A stretch of DNA of 64,000 bases, taken from NCBI RefSeq assembly GCF_002157585.1, contig NZ_BDGB01000161.1, forward strand, positions 1 through 64,000, read 5' to 3'. Both the position numbers and the translations under genes were made by a program. The notes under the pieces are model-generated. The model did no database searches, was not told where the DNA came from, and worked only from the letters and a program-made list of their open reading frames with translations. Positions 53,672 through 62,516 of this stretch are shown here, piece after piece (positions within the stretch are counted from its first letter, which is position 1; the number at the start of each line of letters is the position of its first letter). This DNA comes from Lentilactobacillus parakefiri (lineage in GTDB: Bacteria; Bacillota; Bacilli; Lactobacillales; Lactobacillaceae).

Positions 53672-54592
53672 TTACTTTCGCTTTTTTGCTTTTTCCGGCA
53701 CCTTTTCCAATTCGGCCAGCGCCTTTTCCAATTCAGCCTTCTCTGATTCGGGCAGGTCAGGGTATTTCAATGGTAATTCTTTCATCCGGCGATCAATAAT
53801 ATCCGAAACACACAGTCTGGAGTACCATTTATCGTCTGAAGGGATAATGTACCATGGATTGGTCTTGTTGGCCGTATGCTCAATCGCATCTTCATAGGCC
53901 TTTTGATAGTCGTTGAAGTAACGGCGCTCTTTAATATCAGCTGAGGCAAATTTCCAATTATGATCGGGCAGCTCAATTCGCCGTTTGAACCGGTCCCGCT
54001 GCTCATCGGCCGACATGTGGAGGAAGAATTTCAACACCATAAAGCCATTTCGGGTTAAATAGTCCTCAAAGAAATTAATATCCTTGAATCGCCCATCGAA
54101 GAATTTGTTATCAACCTGATCCAGCTTGGTGATGGCGCCAATCTTGGCGTTAACGATCATCTCCGGGTGAACCCGGCTAATCAGGACGTCCTCGTAGTAA
54201 GAGCGGTTGAAAATCCCAATAATGCCGTGTTCTGGCACATGTCGATGAATCCGCCACAGATAATCGTGGCTTAACTCAATTGAGGTTGGCGACTTAAAGC
54301 TGGTAACCTCAATTCCTTGTGGATTGACGCCGCTTAGAATGTGGCGAATCATACTATCTTTACCCGAGCCGTCCATTCCTTGAAAAATCACCAGTACGCC
54401 AAAGTGGTTTTGTGCATATAACTTTCCCTGCAGATCCTGAAGTGTCGCAATGTTTTTTTCGATGCGTGCCTTGATGTCATCCTTGTTCAAATCTTCAACG
54501 GTGGCGGAAGTTGGGATCTTTTCAATTTTTAGATCCCGATCCCCGTTGTATCGAAAAGATTTCTCACGGTCAAAAATTTTCTTCTCGTGCAT
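53672..54592 (-). CDS. polyphosphate kinase 2 family protein
   Basis: A 306-residue PPK2 enzyme that transfers phosphate between polyphosphate and nucleotides. Walker A-like GMDGSGKDSMIRHIL (about residue 72), RSYYEDVLISRVHPE, and the lid region KRRIELPDHNWKFA are typical. The end is rich in E and K (SEKAELEKALAELEK). Single gene, divergent from pepO. Direction of reaction (ADP or AMP as acceptor) cannot be told. Confidence 0.9.
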   Translation of the reverse strand: MHEKKIFDREKSFRYNGDRDLKIEKIPTSATVEDLNKDDIKARIEKNIATLQDLQGKLYAQNHFGVLVIFQGMDGSGKDSMIRHILSGVNPQGIEVTSFKSPTSIELSHDYLWRIHRHVPEHGIIGIFNRSYYEDVLISRVHPEMIVNAKIGAITKLDQVDNKFFDGRFKDINFFEDYLTRNGFMVLKFFLHMSADEQRDRFKRRIELPDHNWKFASADIKERRYFNDYQKAYEDAIEHTANKTNPWYIIPSDDKWYSRLCVSDIIDRRMKELPLKYPDLPESEKAELEKALAELEKVPEKAKKRK

Positions 54593-54787
54593 AGTGTTGC
54601 CCCCTAAGGAATCATTAGTAACAACTTTATAATAGCTTAAATCCCAGAAAAATAACTAAGAGAATGTTGATTTCCCACATTTATTTCTCATATTGAGTAT
54701 ACTAGATTACATAGAATTAGTTTCATATAATGCTGTTTTGTGGCGCCTTGAAACATCTATCAACGCTCTTTGAAGGAGGACTTTAAT

Positions 54788-56755
54788 TTGAACTTACTAC
54801 AAGCAAACGCAACTACTGGTGGTCAATCCGACCAACCGACTGATGATTCAATCGACAAGTCATTATTAAAGGACGATCTGTACAAAGCCGTCAACGGCCG
54901 TTGGGAAAAGACGGCCAAGATTCCGGCCTATCATTCATCAACGGGTGGCTTCATGGATCTCAATGACAATATCGACAAACAATTAATGAGTGACCTCGAT
55001 GATATCATCAAGAAAAACCAGCCCCACGAGGCACCATTCTCCGAATTCTTGAAGTTATACGAACTAGCTCGCAACTATAAGAAGCGGGATGCGGATGGTG
55101 GCGAACCACTCAAGCCATATTTGGAAAAAATTGAAAACATCACCAATTTTGATGATTTGAATAAACTTTTGCCTGAGCTAGTTAAGGAAGGCTACCCACT
55201 CCCATTTGGTTTCTGGGTCGAACCTGACATGAAAAATACTCAGGTTAATGCCTTGTTTGCCAGTGTTCCGGGCTTGTTTTTGCCCGATCGAACTTACTAC
55301 GAAAATAATAATCCAGCCTACAAACAATTAATGCCGGTCTTCACCAAGATGGCCAGCCAGCTGTTGGTATTAGCAGATTACAGCAGTAATGAAGCTGACG
55401 AGATTGTCGAATCAGCCAAACGCTTCGACGCCAAAATTGCCCCCAACGTTAAATCGGCCGAAGAGTCAGCAGACTATAGCAAAATGTACAACCCCCAGAA
55501 GTTTGCTTACTTCTCAGAATCAAGTTCTCATCTTGACTTTGTTAATCTGGCGGACGCTTTGTTTGGCAAGGCACCAGATCAAATAATCGTCACTGAGCCG
55601 AAATTCTACGAACGCTTTGACGGCTTGGTTAATAGTGATAGCTTCAAAGACATGAAAAACTGGATGCTGGTCAACATGGTGCGCTCCGCATCCAGTTACT
55701 TATCAGAAGAATTCCGTCAGACCGGTTCCGTCTTCAGCCGTGCCCTATCCGGTAAGAAAGAAGCAACGCCACAAAAGAAGTCGGCCTTCTATCTCGCAGA
55801 AGGAACCTTCGGCCAAACGATTGGTGACTATTACGCCAAGAAATATTTCGGCCCTAAAGCCAAGGCCGACGTTGAACACATGGTCAAAAACATGATCAAT
55901 GTTTACAAGAATCGCTTAAGCAATAACACTTGGCTGGGCAAAGATACTCGTGAGAAGGCAATTCTCAAGCTGGATAAGCTGGAGCTTCAAGTGGGTTATC
56001 CAGACCATATTGACGAACTGGAATACAAATTCAAGGTGACCCCCGAAAACGAAGGTGGAACCTTATTCGACAATATGTCCAAATTTGGGGCAATCACCGT
56101 CCAAGATACCTTCGAGAAATTGGGTAAACCAGTTGATCGAACCAAGTGGGAAATGAGTGCAGCGACCGTCAACGCCTACTATGAACCATTTAAGAACATC
56201 ATCGTCTTTCCGGCAGCAATCCTTCAAGCACCGTTCTATAGCTTGAAGCAGACTTCCAGCCAGAATTACGGTGGAATTGGCGCTGTCATTGCGCATGAAA
56301 TTTCGCATGCGTTTGATAACAACGGTTCGTTATTCGATGAATTAGGAAACTTGAACAACTGGTGGACTAAGGAAGATCATGACCATTTCTCCAAGCTGGC
56401 CGACAAAATGATTAACGAATTTGACGGCATCCCCTACGCTGGCGGCAAAGTAAATGGTAAATTAACAGTTTCGGAAAACATCGCTGACGGCGGTGGCTTG
56501 AGCTGTGCAAATGAAGCCGCTAAGAATGAGGATGATTACAACTTGTATGACTTCTTCATCAACTGGGCTAAAGTATGGCGAATGAAGGCCACAGAACAGT
56601 ATAAGCAACTGCTGTTGAATATCGATGTTCATGCTCCGGCGGAATTACGAGCCAATGTTCAGGTGAAGAATTTGGATGATTTCTATTCGACGTTTGATGT
56701 TAAAGATGGCGATGGGATGTATTTGAAGCCTGAAGATCGGGTCAAAATTTGGTAG
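54788..56755 (+). CDS. pepO: M13-family metalloendopeptidase PepO
   Basis: A 655-residue oligopeptidase of the neprilysin type, cytoplasmic in lactic acid bacteria. The zinc site is HEISHAFDNNGSLFDELG (about residue 505) with the downstream ENIADGGGLSCA glutamate. NAYYEPFKNIIVFPAAILQ is the substrate-binding NAY region. The TTG at 54788 is preferred, 9 nt after GGAGG, to the TTG 18 bases earlier. A repeat unit follows within 6 bp of the stop. Cleaves peptides released from milk or plant proteins. Confidence 0.95.
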   Translation: MNLLQANATTGGQSDQPTDDSIDKSLLKDDLYKAVNGRWEKTAKIPAYHSSTGGFMDLNDNIDKQLMSDLDDIIKKNQPHEAPFSEFLKLYELARNYKKRDADGGEPLKPYLEKIENITNFDDLNKLLPELVKEGYPLPFGFWVEPDMKNTQVNALFASVPGLFLPDRTYYENNNPAYKQLMPVFTKMASQLLVLADYSSNEADEIVESAKRFDAKIAPNVKSAEESADYSKMYNPQKFAYFSESSSHLDFVNLADALFGKAPDQIIVTEPKFYERFDGLVNSDSFKDMKNWMLVNMVRSASSYLSEEFRQTGSVFSRALSGKKEATPQKKSAFYLAEGTFGQTIGDYYAKKYFGPKAKADVEHMVKNMINVYKNRLSNNTWLGKDTREKAILKLDKLELQVGYPDHIDELEYKFKVTPENEGGTLFDNMSKFGAITVQDTFEKLGKPVDRTKWEMSAATVNAYYEPFKNIIVFPAAILQAPFYSLKQTSSQNYGGIGAVIAHEISHAFDNNGSLFDELGNLNNWWTKEDHDHFSKLADKMINEFDGIPYAGGKVNGKLTVSENIADGGGLSCANEAAKNEDDYNLYDFFINWAKVWRMKATEQYKQLLLNIDVHAPAELRANVQVKNLDDFYSTFDVKDGDGMYLKPEDRVKIW

Positions 56756-56760
56756 AAGTG

Positions 56761-56923
56761 AGAGCGTGACAAGACCCGGTTAGGACCCAGAACATAAGCA
56801 AAAAAATTCAACGATGAACGAAGACCGTTCATCGTTGAATTTTTTTGCTTATGTGGCCGGGTCCTGGGTCGTCGGAACGTATTTTCAAAGCAGAAGGAAC
56901 CTCAAAAAAGCCTAACAAACGTG
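56761..56923 (+). repeat. dispersed hairpin/head repeat after pepO
   Basis: It starts AGAGCGTGACAAG five bases after the pepO stop. Outer arms are GACCCGGTTAGGACCCAG and GCCGGGTCCTGGGTC, then AACATAAGC/GCTTATGT brackets, and a perfect inner stem AAAAAAATTCAACGATGAACG with its complement (shown in part as ATTCAACGATGAACG). The head GGAACGTATTTTCAAAGC is at 56874-56923. The stem plus T run would terminate pepO. Bases 56924-56973 hold nothing else. Confidence 0.85.
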
Positions 56924-56973
56924 TTTTTCAGACAACCGAATAAGCCGATATCGATTCCTAATTTATACTATTC

Positions 56974-57963
56974 TTAGAAACCGTGCTTCCCGGGTCTCTT
57001 CGCACTCAGACCTTGCCCCGCATACACCGCAGCTCCAACCATTCCAGCTTCATCTCCCAGCTGTGCCATCGTCATTTCACAGGCTTCACGCGCGACGGGT
57101 AGTGAATGATGCGCCAAGGTTTCTCGCGTATATTTAAAGAGTGGTTCTCCAGCAACCGAAACGCCACCACCCAAGATTAAAGTATCCGGATTATACAGAT
57201 TAATCACGTTGCCCAAACAAAATCCAAGCAACTCTCCAGTTTCTTTGAAAACTTCAATAGCGGTGAGATCTCCTTTTGCCACCGCTTCCGAAATCAATTT
57301 GGTGGTCAATTTCTGCCCTTGGGCCATCCAATCACCCACTATGCTGCTTTTTCCGTCAGCCAATTTTTCCTGCATGGTTTTGACGATCCCACGGGCGGAA
57401 ACGTAACGCCCCAGACAACCGGTACTACCACAGGCACAGGGGCGACCGTGACGATACATGTTCATGTGACCGATCTCGCCAACACTGTTGGATGCACCAT
57501 ATAATACTTCACCATTAATCAGGACAGCTACCCCGAGCCCGGTACCAATCGTGACCAAAGCAACGTTTCGATGACCTCTTCCAGCACCAAACGCCATTTC
57601 GCCATATAGATTAACCCGGACATCATTATCAATAAAGACTGGTTGACCAAGCTTATCCTGCAGCCATTGGACGACCGAAACATCTTTCCAGTCAGTAAAA
57701 TTAGGCGAAAAAATTGAGATCCCTTTTTCGACGTCCATTTGACCTGGAATCCCAAAGCCAGCGGCAACAATATCATCCGATGTGATTTCCGCGTCAGCCA
57801 TTAATTGCTGGCAGGCGGTCCAAATCCGGTTCAAGACCACTGTCGGTCCCTTCTCCTCGTGAGTTGGCATATGTAATTTTTTCACCATTGTAAAATCCTC
57901 ATCAAACAGTCCGGCCTTAATATTTGTCCCACCAAGATCAACACCTTGATAATAGCTTGTCAT
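56974..57963 (-). CDS. glcK: glucokinase, ROK family
   Basis: A 329-residue ATP-dependent hexokinase. It has the ATP-binding GVDLGGTNIKAGLFD, the catalytic FIDNDVRVNLYGE, and the zinc-binding CXCGXXGC motif (RPCACGSTGCLGRYV, about residue 177). GHMNMYRHG supplies the zinc histidine. It starts at 57963, 6 nt after GAGGTG; the ATG at 57972 is inside that site. Supplies glucose 6-phosphate to the phosphoketolase route. Confidence 0.94.
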   Translation of the reverse strand: MTSYYQGVDLGGTNIKAGLFDEDFTMVKKLHMPTHEEKGPTVVLNRIWTACQQLMADAEITSDDIVAAGFGIPGQMDVEKGISIFSPNFTDWKDVSVVQWLQDKLGQPVFIDNDVRVNLYGEMAFGAGRGHRNVALVTIGTGLGVAVLINGEVLYGASNSVGEIGHMNMYRHGRPCACGSTGCLGRYVSARGIVKTMQEKLADGKSSIVGDWMAQGQKLTTKLISEAVAKGDLTAIEVFKETGELLGFCLGNVINLYNPDTLILGGGVSVAGEPLFKYTRETLAHHSLPVAREACEMTMAQLGDEAGMVGAAVYAGQGLSAKRPGKHGF

Positions 57964-57992
57964 GTCATTCACCTCAAAGCGTTTCGTATCAT

Positions 57993-58154
57993 CTATTTAC
58001 TATGATAATAACCGATTAAGCTGCATAAAGCTTCCAAAAACATCCCAATCACCATCAGATACATGACAACCATATTCATGCCCATAAAAAGCAGAATGCC
58101 CATTACTAGATACAACAGCACAAAGAACCAACGTAGCCAAATATTATTAACCAT
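57993..58154 (-). CDS. small membrane protein
   Basis: A 53-residue protein starting at 58154 behind GGGAGGGAATT. It is mostly hydrophobic with two segments (about 7-22, 25-42). Ends LIGYYHSK. It is upstream of and in line with the glucokinase gene, 29 bp apart, so co-transcription is likely. Function unknown. Confidence 0.65.
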   Translation of the reverse strand: MVNNIWLRWFFVLLYLVMGILLFMGMNMVVMYLMVIGMFLEALCSLIGYYHSK

Positions 58155-58298
58155 TTTAATTCCCTCCCATTTCATTTTAACTCTTACATTAGAATTTTTA
58201 CAATCTATGAACAAATAATTTGTAAAAACACGGTTTTAATGTAAACTAATGGTTATTAGGATATAATATATGTAAATAGTAATTGGAGAGGTGATACC

Positions 58299-58469
58299 AT
58301 GAACTTAACAGAATACCTTCATTCGCAGCTCAAATTTTTAAACGACCAGATGAGTTCCGCTAAGAAAGACAAAGACGAAACGATGCAATATCTGGTAGAT
58401 TCAAAGATTACAGAAGTCAAATTAATCTTGGAAGCCCTCCAAAAGGGAATCATCGATGGAATAAGTTAA
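58299..58469 (+). CDS. small hypothetical protein
   Basis: A 56-residue frame missed by length filters. It begins at the ATG at 58299 behind GGAGAGGTGAT and ends at TAA 58469. A perfect -10 TATAAT lies at 58262. The peptide is helical and charged (MNLTEYLHSQLKFLNDQM, then AKKDKDETMQYLVDS). It precedes map by 76 bp. No family recognised. Confidence 0.65.
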   Translation: MNLTEYLHSQLKFLNDQMSSAKKDKDETMQYLVDSKITEVKLILEALQKGIIDGIS

Positions 58470-58545
58470 AATCTGGCCGGTTGGCCATTTTTTGTGTTTT
58501 AATAGACTAGTGTTTAATAAAGATTAATTAAAAGGAAGTAGAATA

Positions 58546-59340
58546 TTGATTACATTAAAATCACCACGAGAAATTGAAAAGATGGCTGAATCAGGTGCAG
58601 TTCTGGCCGGCGTTCATAAGGAACTCCGCAAGATGATTAAGCCCGGTTTGGATACTTGGGACATTGAGTTATTTGCCCGTCGTTACATCAAAGATCACGA
58701 TGCCTACCCTTCAGAGATGGGCTTTGACGGCTACAAATTTGCAACATGTATTTCCATTAACGATGAAGTCGCTCATGGAATTCCCCGTAAAGGCTTGAAA
58801 TTAAAGAACGGTGACATCCTTAAAGTTGACATGTGTGTCAATAAAGATGGCTTTGAAAGCGACTCCTGCTGGACCTATGCCGTTGGTGACGTCAGCGATG
58901 AGATCAAGGAATTGATGGAAGTTACCCGCAAAGGATTGTACCTGGGTATTGATCAAGCAGTTATCGGCAACCGCCTTGGTGATATTGGTAACGCTGTCCA
59001 GACCTACGTTGAAGACCAACACCACATGGGTGACGTCCGTGAGCTGATTGGCCACGGTATTCAACCTTCAATTCATGAAGAGCCTAACGTTCCCGCATAT
59101 GGTGTTCCAGGCCAAGGTCTTCGTTTAAAGGAAGGCATGACCATCACCATTGAGCCAATGGTTAACACAGGTACTTGGGAAATTGCCGATCGTTACGACA
59201 AGAAGGATGACTGGACATACTACGTTTCAGCCGATGGGACCCCTTCAGCTCAATACGAGCACACCTTGGCAATCACCAAGGATGGTCCGAAGATTTTAAC
59301 TTCACAAGACCCAGACATTGACGCAAAATATCTGCTTTAA
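58546..59340 (+). CDS. map: methionine aminopeptidase, type I
   Basis: Removes the initiator methionine from nascent proteins. The 264-residue product shows the metal ligands in order: VDMCVNKDGFESDSCW (the usual DVG is DMC, Asp kept), IGHGIQPSIHEEPNVP and ITIEPMVNTG. It starts with TTG at 58546, 9 nt after AAAGGAAG. A strong terminator follows directly. Confidence 0.94.
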   Translation: MITLKSPREIEKMAESGAVLAGVHKELRKMIKPGLDTWDIELFARRYIKDHDAYPSEMGFDGYKFATCISINDEVAHGIPRKGLKLKNGDILKVDMCVNKDGFESDSCWTYAVGDVSDEIKELMEVTRKGLYLGIDQAVIGNRLGDIGNAVQTYVEDQHHMGDVRELIGHGIQPSIHEEPNVPAYGVPGQGLRLKEGMTITIEPMVNTGTWEIADRYDKKDDWTYYVSADGTPSAQYEHTLAITKDGPKILTSQDPDIDAKYLL

Positions 59341-59344
59341 TTTA

Positions 59345-59390
59345 ATCTAAACAAACGGCTGGGGCTTTCGTTCCAGCCGTTTGTTTAGAT
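59345..59390 (+). terminator. terminator after map
   Basis: An 18-bp perfect stem, ATCTAAACAAACGGCTGG with its complement, and 10-base loop, 5 bp after the stop codon. Confidence 0.85.
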
Positions 59391-59393
59391 TTG

Positions 59394-59801
59394 AGGACAG
59401 CTCCTCCAAGCAGGAGTCTCCTTGTAAGCACCTCGGAAGCAAATCCCCCAAAACCCGGGGAATTTCCTTCCGAGGAGACTTACAATCCGACGGCCGTGAA
59501 ACGCCTAGCCTACTTGGCGACTCCTAACCGCTTGGATCCGCTCACTTTTTTAGGACAGCTCCTCCAAGCAAAAGTCTCCGCGTAAGCACCTCGAAAGCAA
59601 ATCCCCAAAACCCGGGGAATTTCCTTCCGAGGAGACTTACGCTCCGACTTTTAACCGCTTGGATCCGCTCACTTTTTTTAGGACAGCTCCTCCAAGCAGA
59701 AATCTCCGTGTAAGCACCCCTGAGAAAAATTCCAAAACCGGGAATTTCTCTCAGGGGAGACTTACACTCCGATTTCTAACCGCTTGGATCCGCTCACTTT
59801 T
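59394..59801 (+). repeat. three tandem hairpin repeats in the map-pgpA interval
   Basis: Three units start AGGACAGCTCCTCCAAGCA: 59394-59551, 59552-59679 and 59680-59801. Each holds a hairpin with GTAAG...CTTAC outer arms, an AGA bulge on the right, and ends CGCTTGGATCCGCTCACTTT. Stem pairs differ with compensation. Units 1 and 2 have CCTCGGAAG or CCTCGAAAG opposite CTTCCGAGG, unit 3 has CCCCTGAGA opposite TCTCAGGGG. The outer pairs change TTG/CAA, GCG/CGC, GTG/CAC. In each unit AGTCTCC (or ATCTCC) could also pair with GGAGACT, an alternative fold. There is no gene here; the frames that cross it are by-products. Confidence 0.85.
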
Positions 59802-59820
59802 ACTGGAAAGGAATGATCAC

Positions 59821-60321
59821 ATGAACAATAAAAACTTCAAATTCCCCGACACCGCTGCCTACGAATTTGTCACTCAAGCACTCAAAGACCGGGGCGTCAC
59901 CTATGAAGACATCGCCGAGATGGCCTATAATCTTCAAAAAAAATTCGTCCCCAATATTCAAATGGACGAAGTCAAAAAAGACACCATTGACGTGCTCCAT
60001 AAACGAGAAGTCCTCAATAACGCCATGGTCGGCTTAGAGTTAGATCGATTAGCAACTGAAGGTAAAATCAAAGAACCACTTGAAGGCATCATCATGAATG
60101 ACTCTGGTGTTTTCGGCGTTGATGAAGGCATTGCTCTGAACATTGCCAACATTTACGGCACCATCGGAATCACCAATTATGGCTTTATTGACCGCGAGAA
60201 GACCGGTATCACAAAAAAATTGGATGAAGCCAAAGACGGCACATCCAATACGTTTATTGATGATATTGTCGGCGCGATCGCTAGTGCTGTTTCAGCAAAG
60301 ATTGCCCACCGGAACAACTAA
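59821..60321 (+). CDS. pgpA: phosphatidylglycerophosphatase A-type protein
   Basis: The 166-residue product starts at 59821 after GGAAAGGAATG. It matches the PgpA family in the fold order ALKDRGVTYEDIAEMAYNLQ, NNAMVGLELDRLA and the acidic GVDEGIALNIANIYGTIGI. Unlike the enterobacterial membrane enzyme this form lacks clear membrane helices, which is typical of the short Gram-positive YutG-type proteins. Role: dephosphorylation of phosphatidylglycerol phosphate, or an unknown function. It overlaps the convergent glycosylase gene by 4 bp. Its leader contains the three tandem hairpins. Confidence 0.82.
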   Translation: MNNKNFKFPDTAAYEFVTQALKDRGVTYEDIAEMAYNLQKKFVPNIQMDEVKKDTIDVLHKREVLNNAMVGLELDRLATEGKIKEPLEGIIMNDSGVFGVDEGIALNIANIYGTIGITNYGFIDREKTGITKKLDEAKDGTSNTFIDDIVGAIASAVSAKIAHRNN

Positions 60322-60950
60322 CGCCAGCCGTATGTGTTTCGATCATAATCCCGCTTTTTTACGCCCGAAACATAGGGGTTGCCCTTCACAAAATACCGCA
60401 GTGGCTTGGTTGCCCAAGTCCCTTGATTCGCAACCCCGATTCGATTAGATTCTTCAATCTGAATGGGGCTTTTTTTGTCATCTTGGTGAATATTCAGCTT
60501 ACTATCACCAAAAATTTGCATGTTCATCTTTTTATCGGCAATCCCCAAAGCTTCCATCAGTTTCCCCGGGCCGTTGGTGAGCTCAACCCCATGCCGGGTC
60601 CGGTTCTGTTCCATAATTGCCAAGCCAATCGTTGGTTCAATTGCCCGAATCAAAATCCCTTGGGGAACATCCTTTTTCTGGGCAGCAACATCCAAGAGGT
60701 AACGCCCATGGATCGAATAGATGTACACTGTTCCCGGAGGCCCGTAAAGCGGTTCATTGGAAGCCGTCCGCCTGCCTTTAAAAGCATGGGCGGCAGAATC
60801 TTGCTGCCCCATGTAAGTTTCAGTTTCAACAATTCGGCCACCCACCAAGCCTTTTGGTGAATCATATGTCAAAAGCATCCCCAACAGTCGCTTAGAAATC
60901 TCGTCGGTGGTGCCGTTAGAATAAAATGGGTCTTGGTCCAAATCAACCAT
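60318..60950 (-). CDS. DNA-3-methyladenine glycosylase (AAG family)
   Basis: About 210 residues: removes alkylated purines by base excision. The family pattern is IVETETYMGQQDSAAHAFKG (catalytic Glu of VETE and intercalating Tyr), RTASNEPLYGPPGTVYIYSI, and NGPGKLMEALGI. The start is uncertain. The ATG at 60950 directly follows AAAGGG. A TTG three codons later (60941) has better spacing. Confidence 0.88.
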   Translation of the reverse strand: MVDLDQDPFYSNGTTDEISKRLLGMLLTYDSPKGLVGGRIVETETYMGQQDSAAHAFKGRRTASNEPLYGPPGTVYIYSIHGRYLLDVAAQKKDVPQGILIRAIEPTIGLAIMEQNRTRHGVELTNGPGKLMEALGIADKKMNMQIFGDSKLNIHQDDKKSPIQIEESNRIGVANQGTWATKPLRYFVKGNPYVSGVKKRDYDRNTYGWR

Positions 60951-60979
60951 CCCTTTCAAAAATAAATGGAGGTTATCAG

Positions 60980-61348
60980 ATGCAATTAAAATTAGAACGA
61001 ATTTACGATAAGCCACAGGATCTTTCCGGCTATAGAGTTCTCGTCGATCGCTTGTGGCCACGGGGAATTTCCAAAGTTAACGCCAAACTGGACGTTTGGG
61101 AAAAAGAAATTGCCCCGTCAAAGGAGCTGCGAACATGGTTCTCGCATGATCCCGAAAAGTTTCCCGACTTTAAGAAAAAATACATCGCAGAGCTTGATGC
61201 CAATCCGGAAACCAAAGATTTCATCAAACTAATTAGCGATCAACTCAAGGACAGCAATGTCATTCTGCTTTATGGTGCTAAGGACCGTGAGAATAATCAA
61301 GCGGTCGTCTTGCAACAATACTTAACCGATCACTTCGGCCAATTCTGA
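60980..61348 (+). CDS. DUF488-family protein
   Basis: A 122-residue protein starting at 60980 behind GGAGG. The N-terminal YRVLVDRLWPRGISKVNAKL matches DUF488, with the conserved WEKEIAPSKELRTWF and a C-terminal VILLYGAKDRENNQAVVL segment. Members are small proteins of unknown function. Divergent from the glycosylase gene and overlapping the convergent pgmB-like gene by 19 bp. Confidence 0.88.
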   Translation: MQLKLERIYDKPQDLSGYRVLVDRLWPRGISKVNAKLDVWEKEIAPSKELRTWFSHDPEKFPDFKKKYIAELDANPETKDFIKLISDQLKDSNVILLYGAKDRENNQAVVLQQYLTDHFGQF

Positions 61349-62004
61349 CGAATATTAGCCAAAGTGAGTTCCTTAGTTGATTCAAAGTTAATGTCGGCCA
61401 TCTTTAGAACTTCCGGGTCACCCACGCCAATCGAAATCACATTGGCTGCGTTAATTGAGGCCACGCCGACAATCCCGTCATCAATGCCAATGCACTGATC
61501 AACCTTTAAATGCAGCATGTCGGCCGCTTTTAAATAAACGTCGGGCGCCGGCTTATTGTGTTTGATGTTGGCTAAATCCACAATCAGTGGAAAATAATCT
61601 TCTAATTCAAGCTTTTGGATTTCCTTAGGTGCGTTGGCCGACGCTGAAGCAATAATCATTTGGTAGTGATTCAATCGCAACTCCGCCAAAAAGTCGCGAA
61701 TACCTGGCAAAATATCATCCGGATTCATGACCTCAAGCATTTGCTGATAAATGTCATTCTTTTTATCGGCGAGTGCTTCTTTTTCTTGTTCAGAATACTT
61801 GTCAGCAATCCCACCGGCTCGTAAAATCTCATTTAATGAGTCAATCCGATCGCGCCCCTTGATTGCTTCCTCAAGTTCTTTATTCCATTGAATCCCAATC
61901 CCTTCAGCCACTTGCCGCCATGATTGGCTGTGATAACGCCATGAATCGGTAATGATGCCATTGAGATCAAACAAGACACCTTTAATATTGGCAAAATCAG
62001 TCAT
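61330..62004 (-). CDS. beta-phosphoglucomutase-like HAD protein with Asp-to-Asn change
   Basis: A 224-residue HAD-superfamily protein with the cap domain of beta-phosphoglucomutase (GRDRIDSLNEILRAGG) and motif IASASANAPKEIQKL. ALPIGVG-type motif IV is IGIDDGIVGVASINAA. Motif I reads VLFDLNGIITDSW; beta-PGM and most HAD phosphatases have DLDG. The second Asp, the general acid/base, is Asn here (codon AAT at 61962-61960). The enzyme may have lost or changed its mutase activity. No maltose phosphorylase gene is beside it. The start at 62004 follows AAGGGGTG. Confidence 0.8.
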   Translation of the reverse strand: MTDFANIKGVLFDLNGIITDSWRYHSQSWRQVAEGIGIQWNKELEEAIKGRDRIDSLNEILRAGGIADKYSEQEKEALADKKNDIYQQMLEVMNPDDILPGIRDFLAELRLNHYQMIIASASANAPKEIQKLELEDYFPLIVDLANIKHNKPAPDVYLKAADMLHLKVDQCIGIDDGIVGVASINAANVISIGVGDPEVLKMADINFESTKELTLANIRQNWPK

Positions 62005-62032
62005 TTTAGACACCCCTTCTTACAAAAAAAGA

Positions 62033-62057
62033 CTGAAAACAAGATCTGTGTTTTCAG
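62033..62057 (-). terminator. terminator after the VOC-family gene
   Basis: CTGAAAACA pairs with TGTTTTCAG around a short loop; on the minus strand it is followed by TCTTTTTTTG. It lies 18 bp after the stop codon at 62076. Confidence 0.75.
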
Positions 62058-62075
62058 CCCAGTAGGCAGCTTATA

Positions 62076-62516
62076 TTACTTAACCGCGTTAAAAATCCAA
62101 GTGATCCCATACTTATCAACAATCTGGCCGTACTTATTGCCAGAAGATTTCTTTTCAAAAGTGACAATTACTTTGACTTCTTCTGATGCCACTACCTGGT
62201 CGTATAAATCCTGGAGTGAGGAAAGAACCTCAGAATCATGCAAATCAACTTCGAACATCAGTGAAATCATCGAGGAAATCACTGGCTTACCTAAAAAGCT
62301 GTCCGCACAAAAAAATCGCTTGCCTAAAATGTTGAAACTGGCTTGCATGGTGAGGTCGTCAAGATTGACATCGTCATTAAGCGACATCTCTTGGGCTTGC
62401 TTTTCAGTTGGGGATACACGTTGAACATCCGTTGCACCAAAAACAGTTTGATAATAATCCAAAGCTTCTTTGGTGTTTTCGAATGTCAAATATGGTATTA
62501 AATTAATATTATTCAT
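62076..62516 (-). CDS. VOC-family (PhnB-like) protein
   Basis: A 146-residue protein with the PhnB/glyoxalase-type fold: NLIPYLTFENTKEALDYYQTVF at the N-terminus, MQASFNILGKRFFCADSF, and the C-terminal WGQ-like KYGQIVDKYGITWIFNAV. Such proteins are structural relatives of glyoxalase and bleomycin-resistance proteins; most lack known substrates. No metal ligands can be assigned with confidence. Confidence 0.85.
   Translation of the reverse strand: MNNINLIPYLTFENTKEALDYYQTVFGATDVQRVSPTEKQAQEMSLNDDVNLDDLTMQASFNILGKRFFCADSFLGKPVISSMISLMFEVDLHDSEVLSSLQDLYDQVVASEEVKVIVTFEKKSSGNKYGQIVDKYGITWIFNAVK

Noticed and set aside
57965-57985. cre-like sequence before glucokinase (CAAAGCGTTTCG)
   Set aside because: Spacing and fixed bases do not satisfy TGNAANCGNWNNCW.
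59394-59801. Tandem repeats as a CRISPR array
   Set aside because: Units are 122-158 bp, are similar over their whole length, and have no regular unique spacers; no cas gene is nearby.
59659-59820. N-terminal extension of the pgpA frame
   Set aside because: It is read through the third tandem repeat; the ribosome site is just before 59821 and the family starts there.
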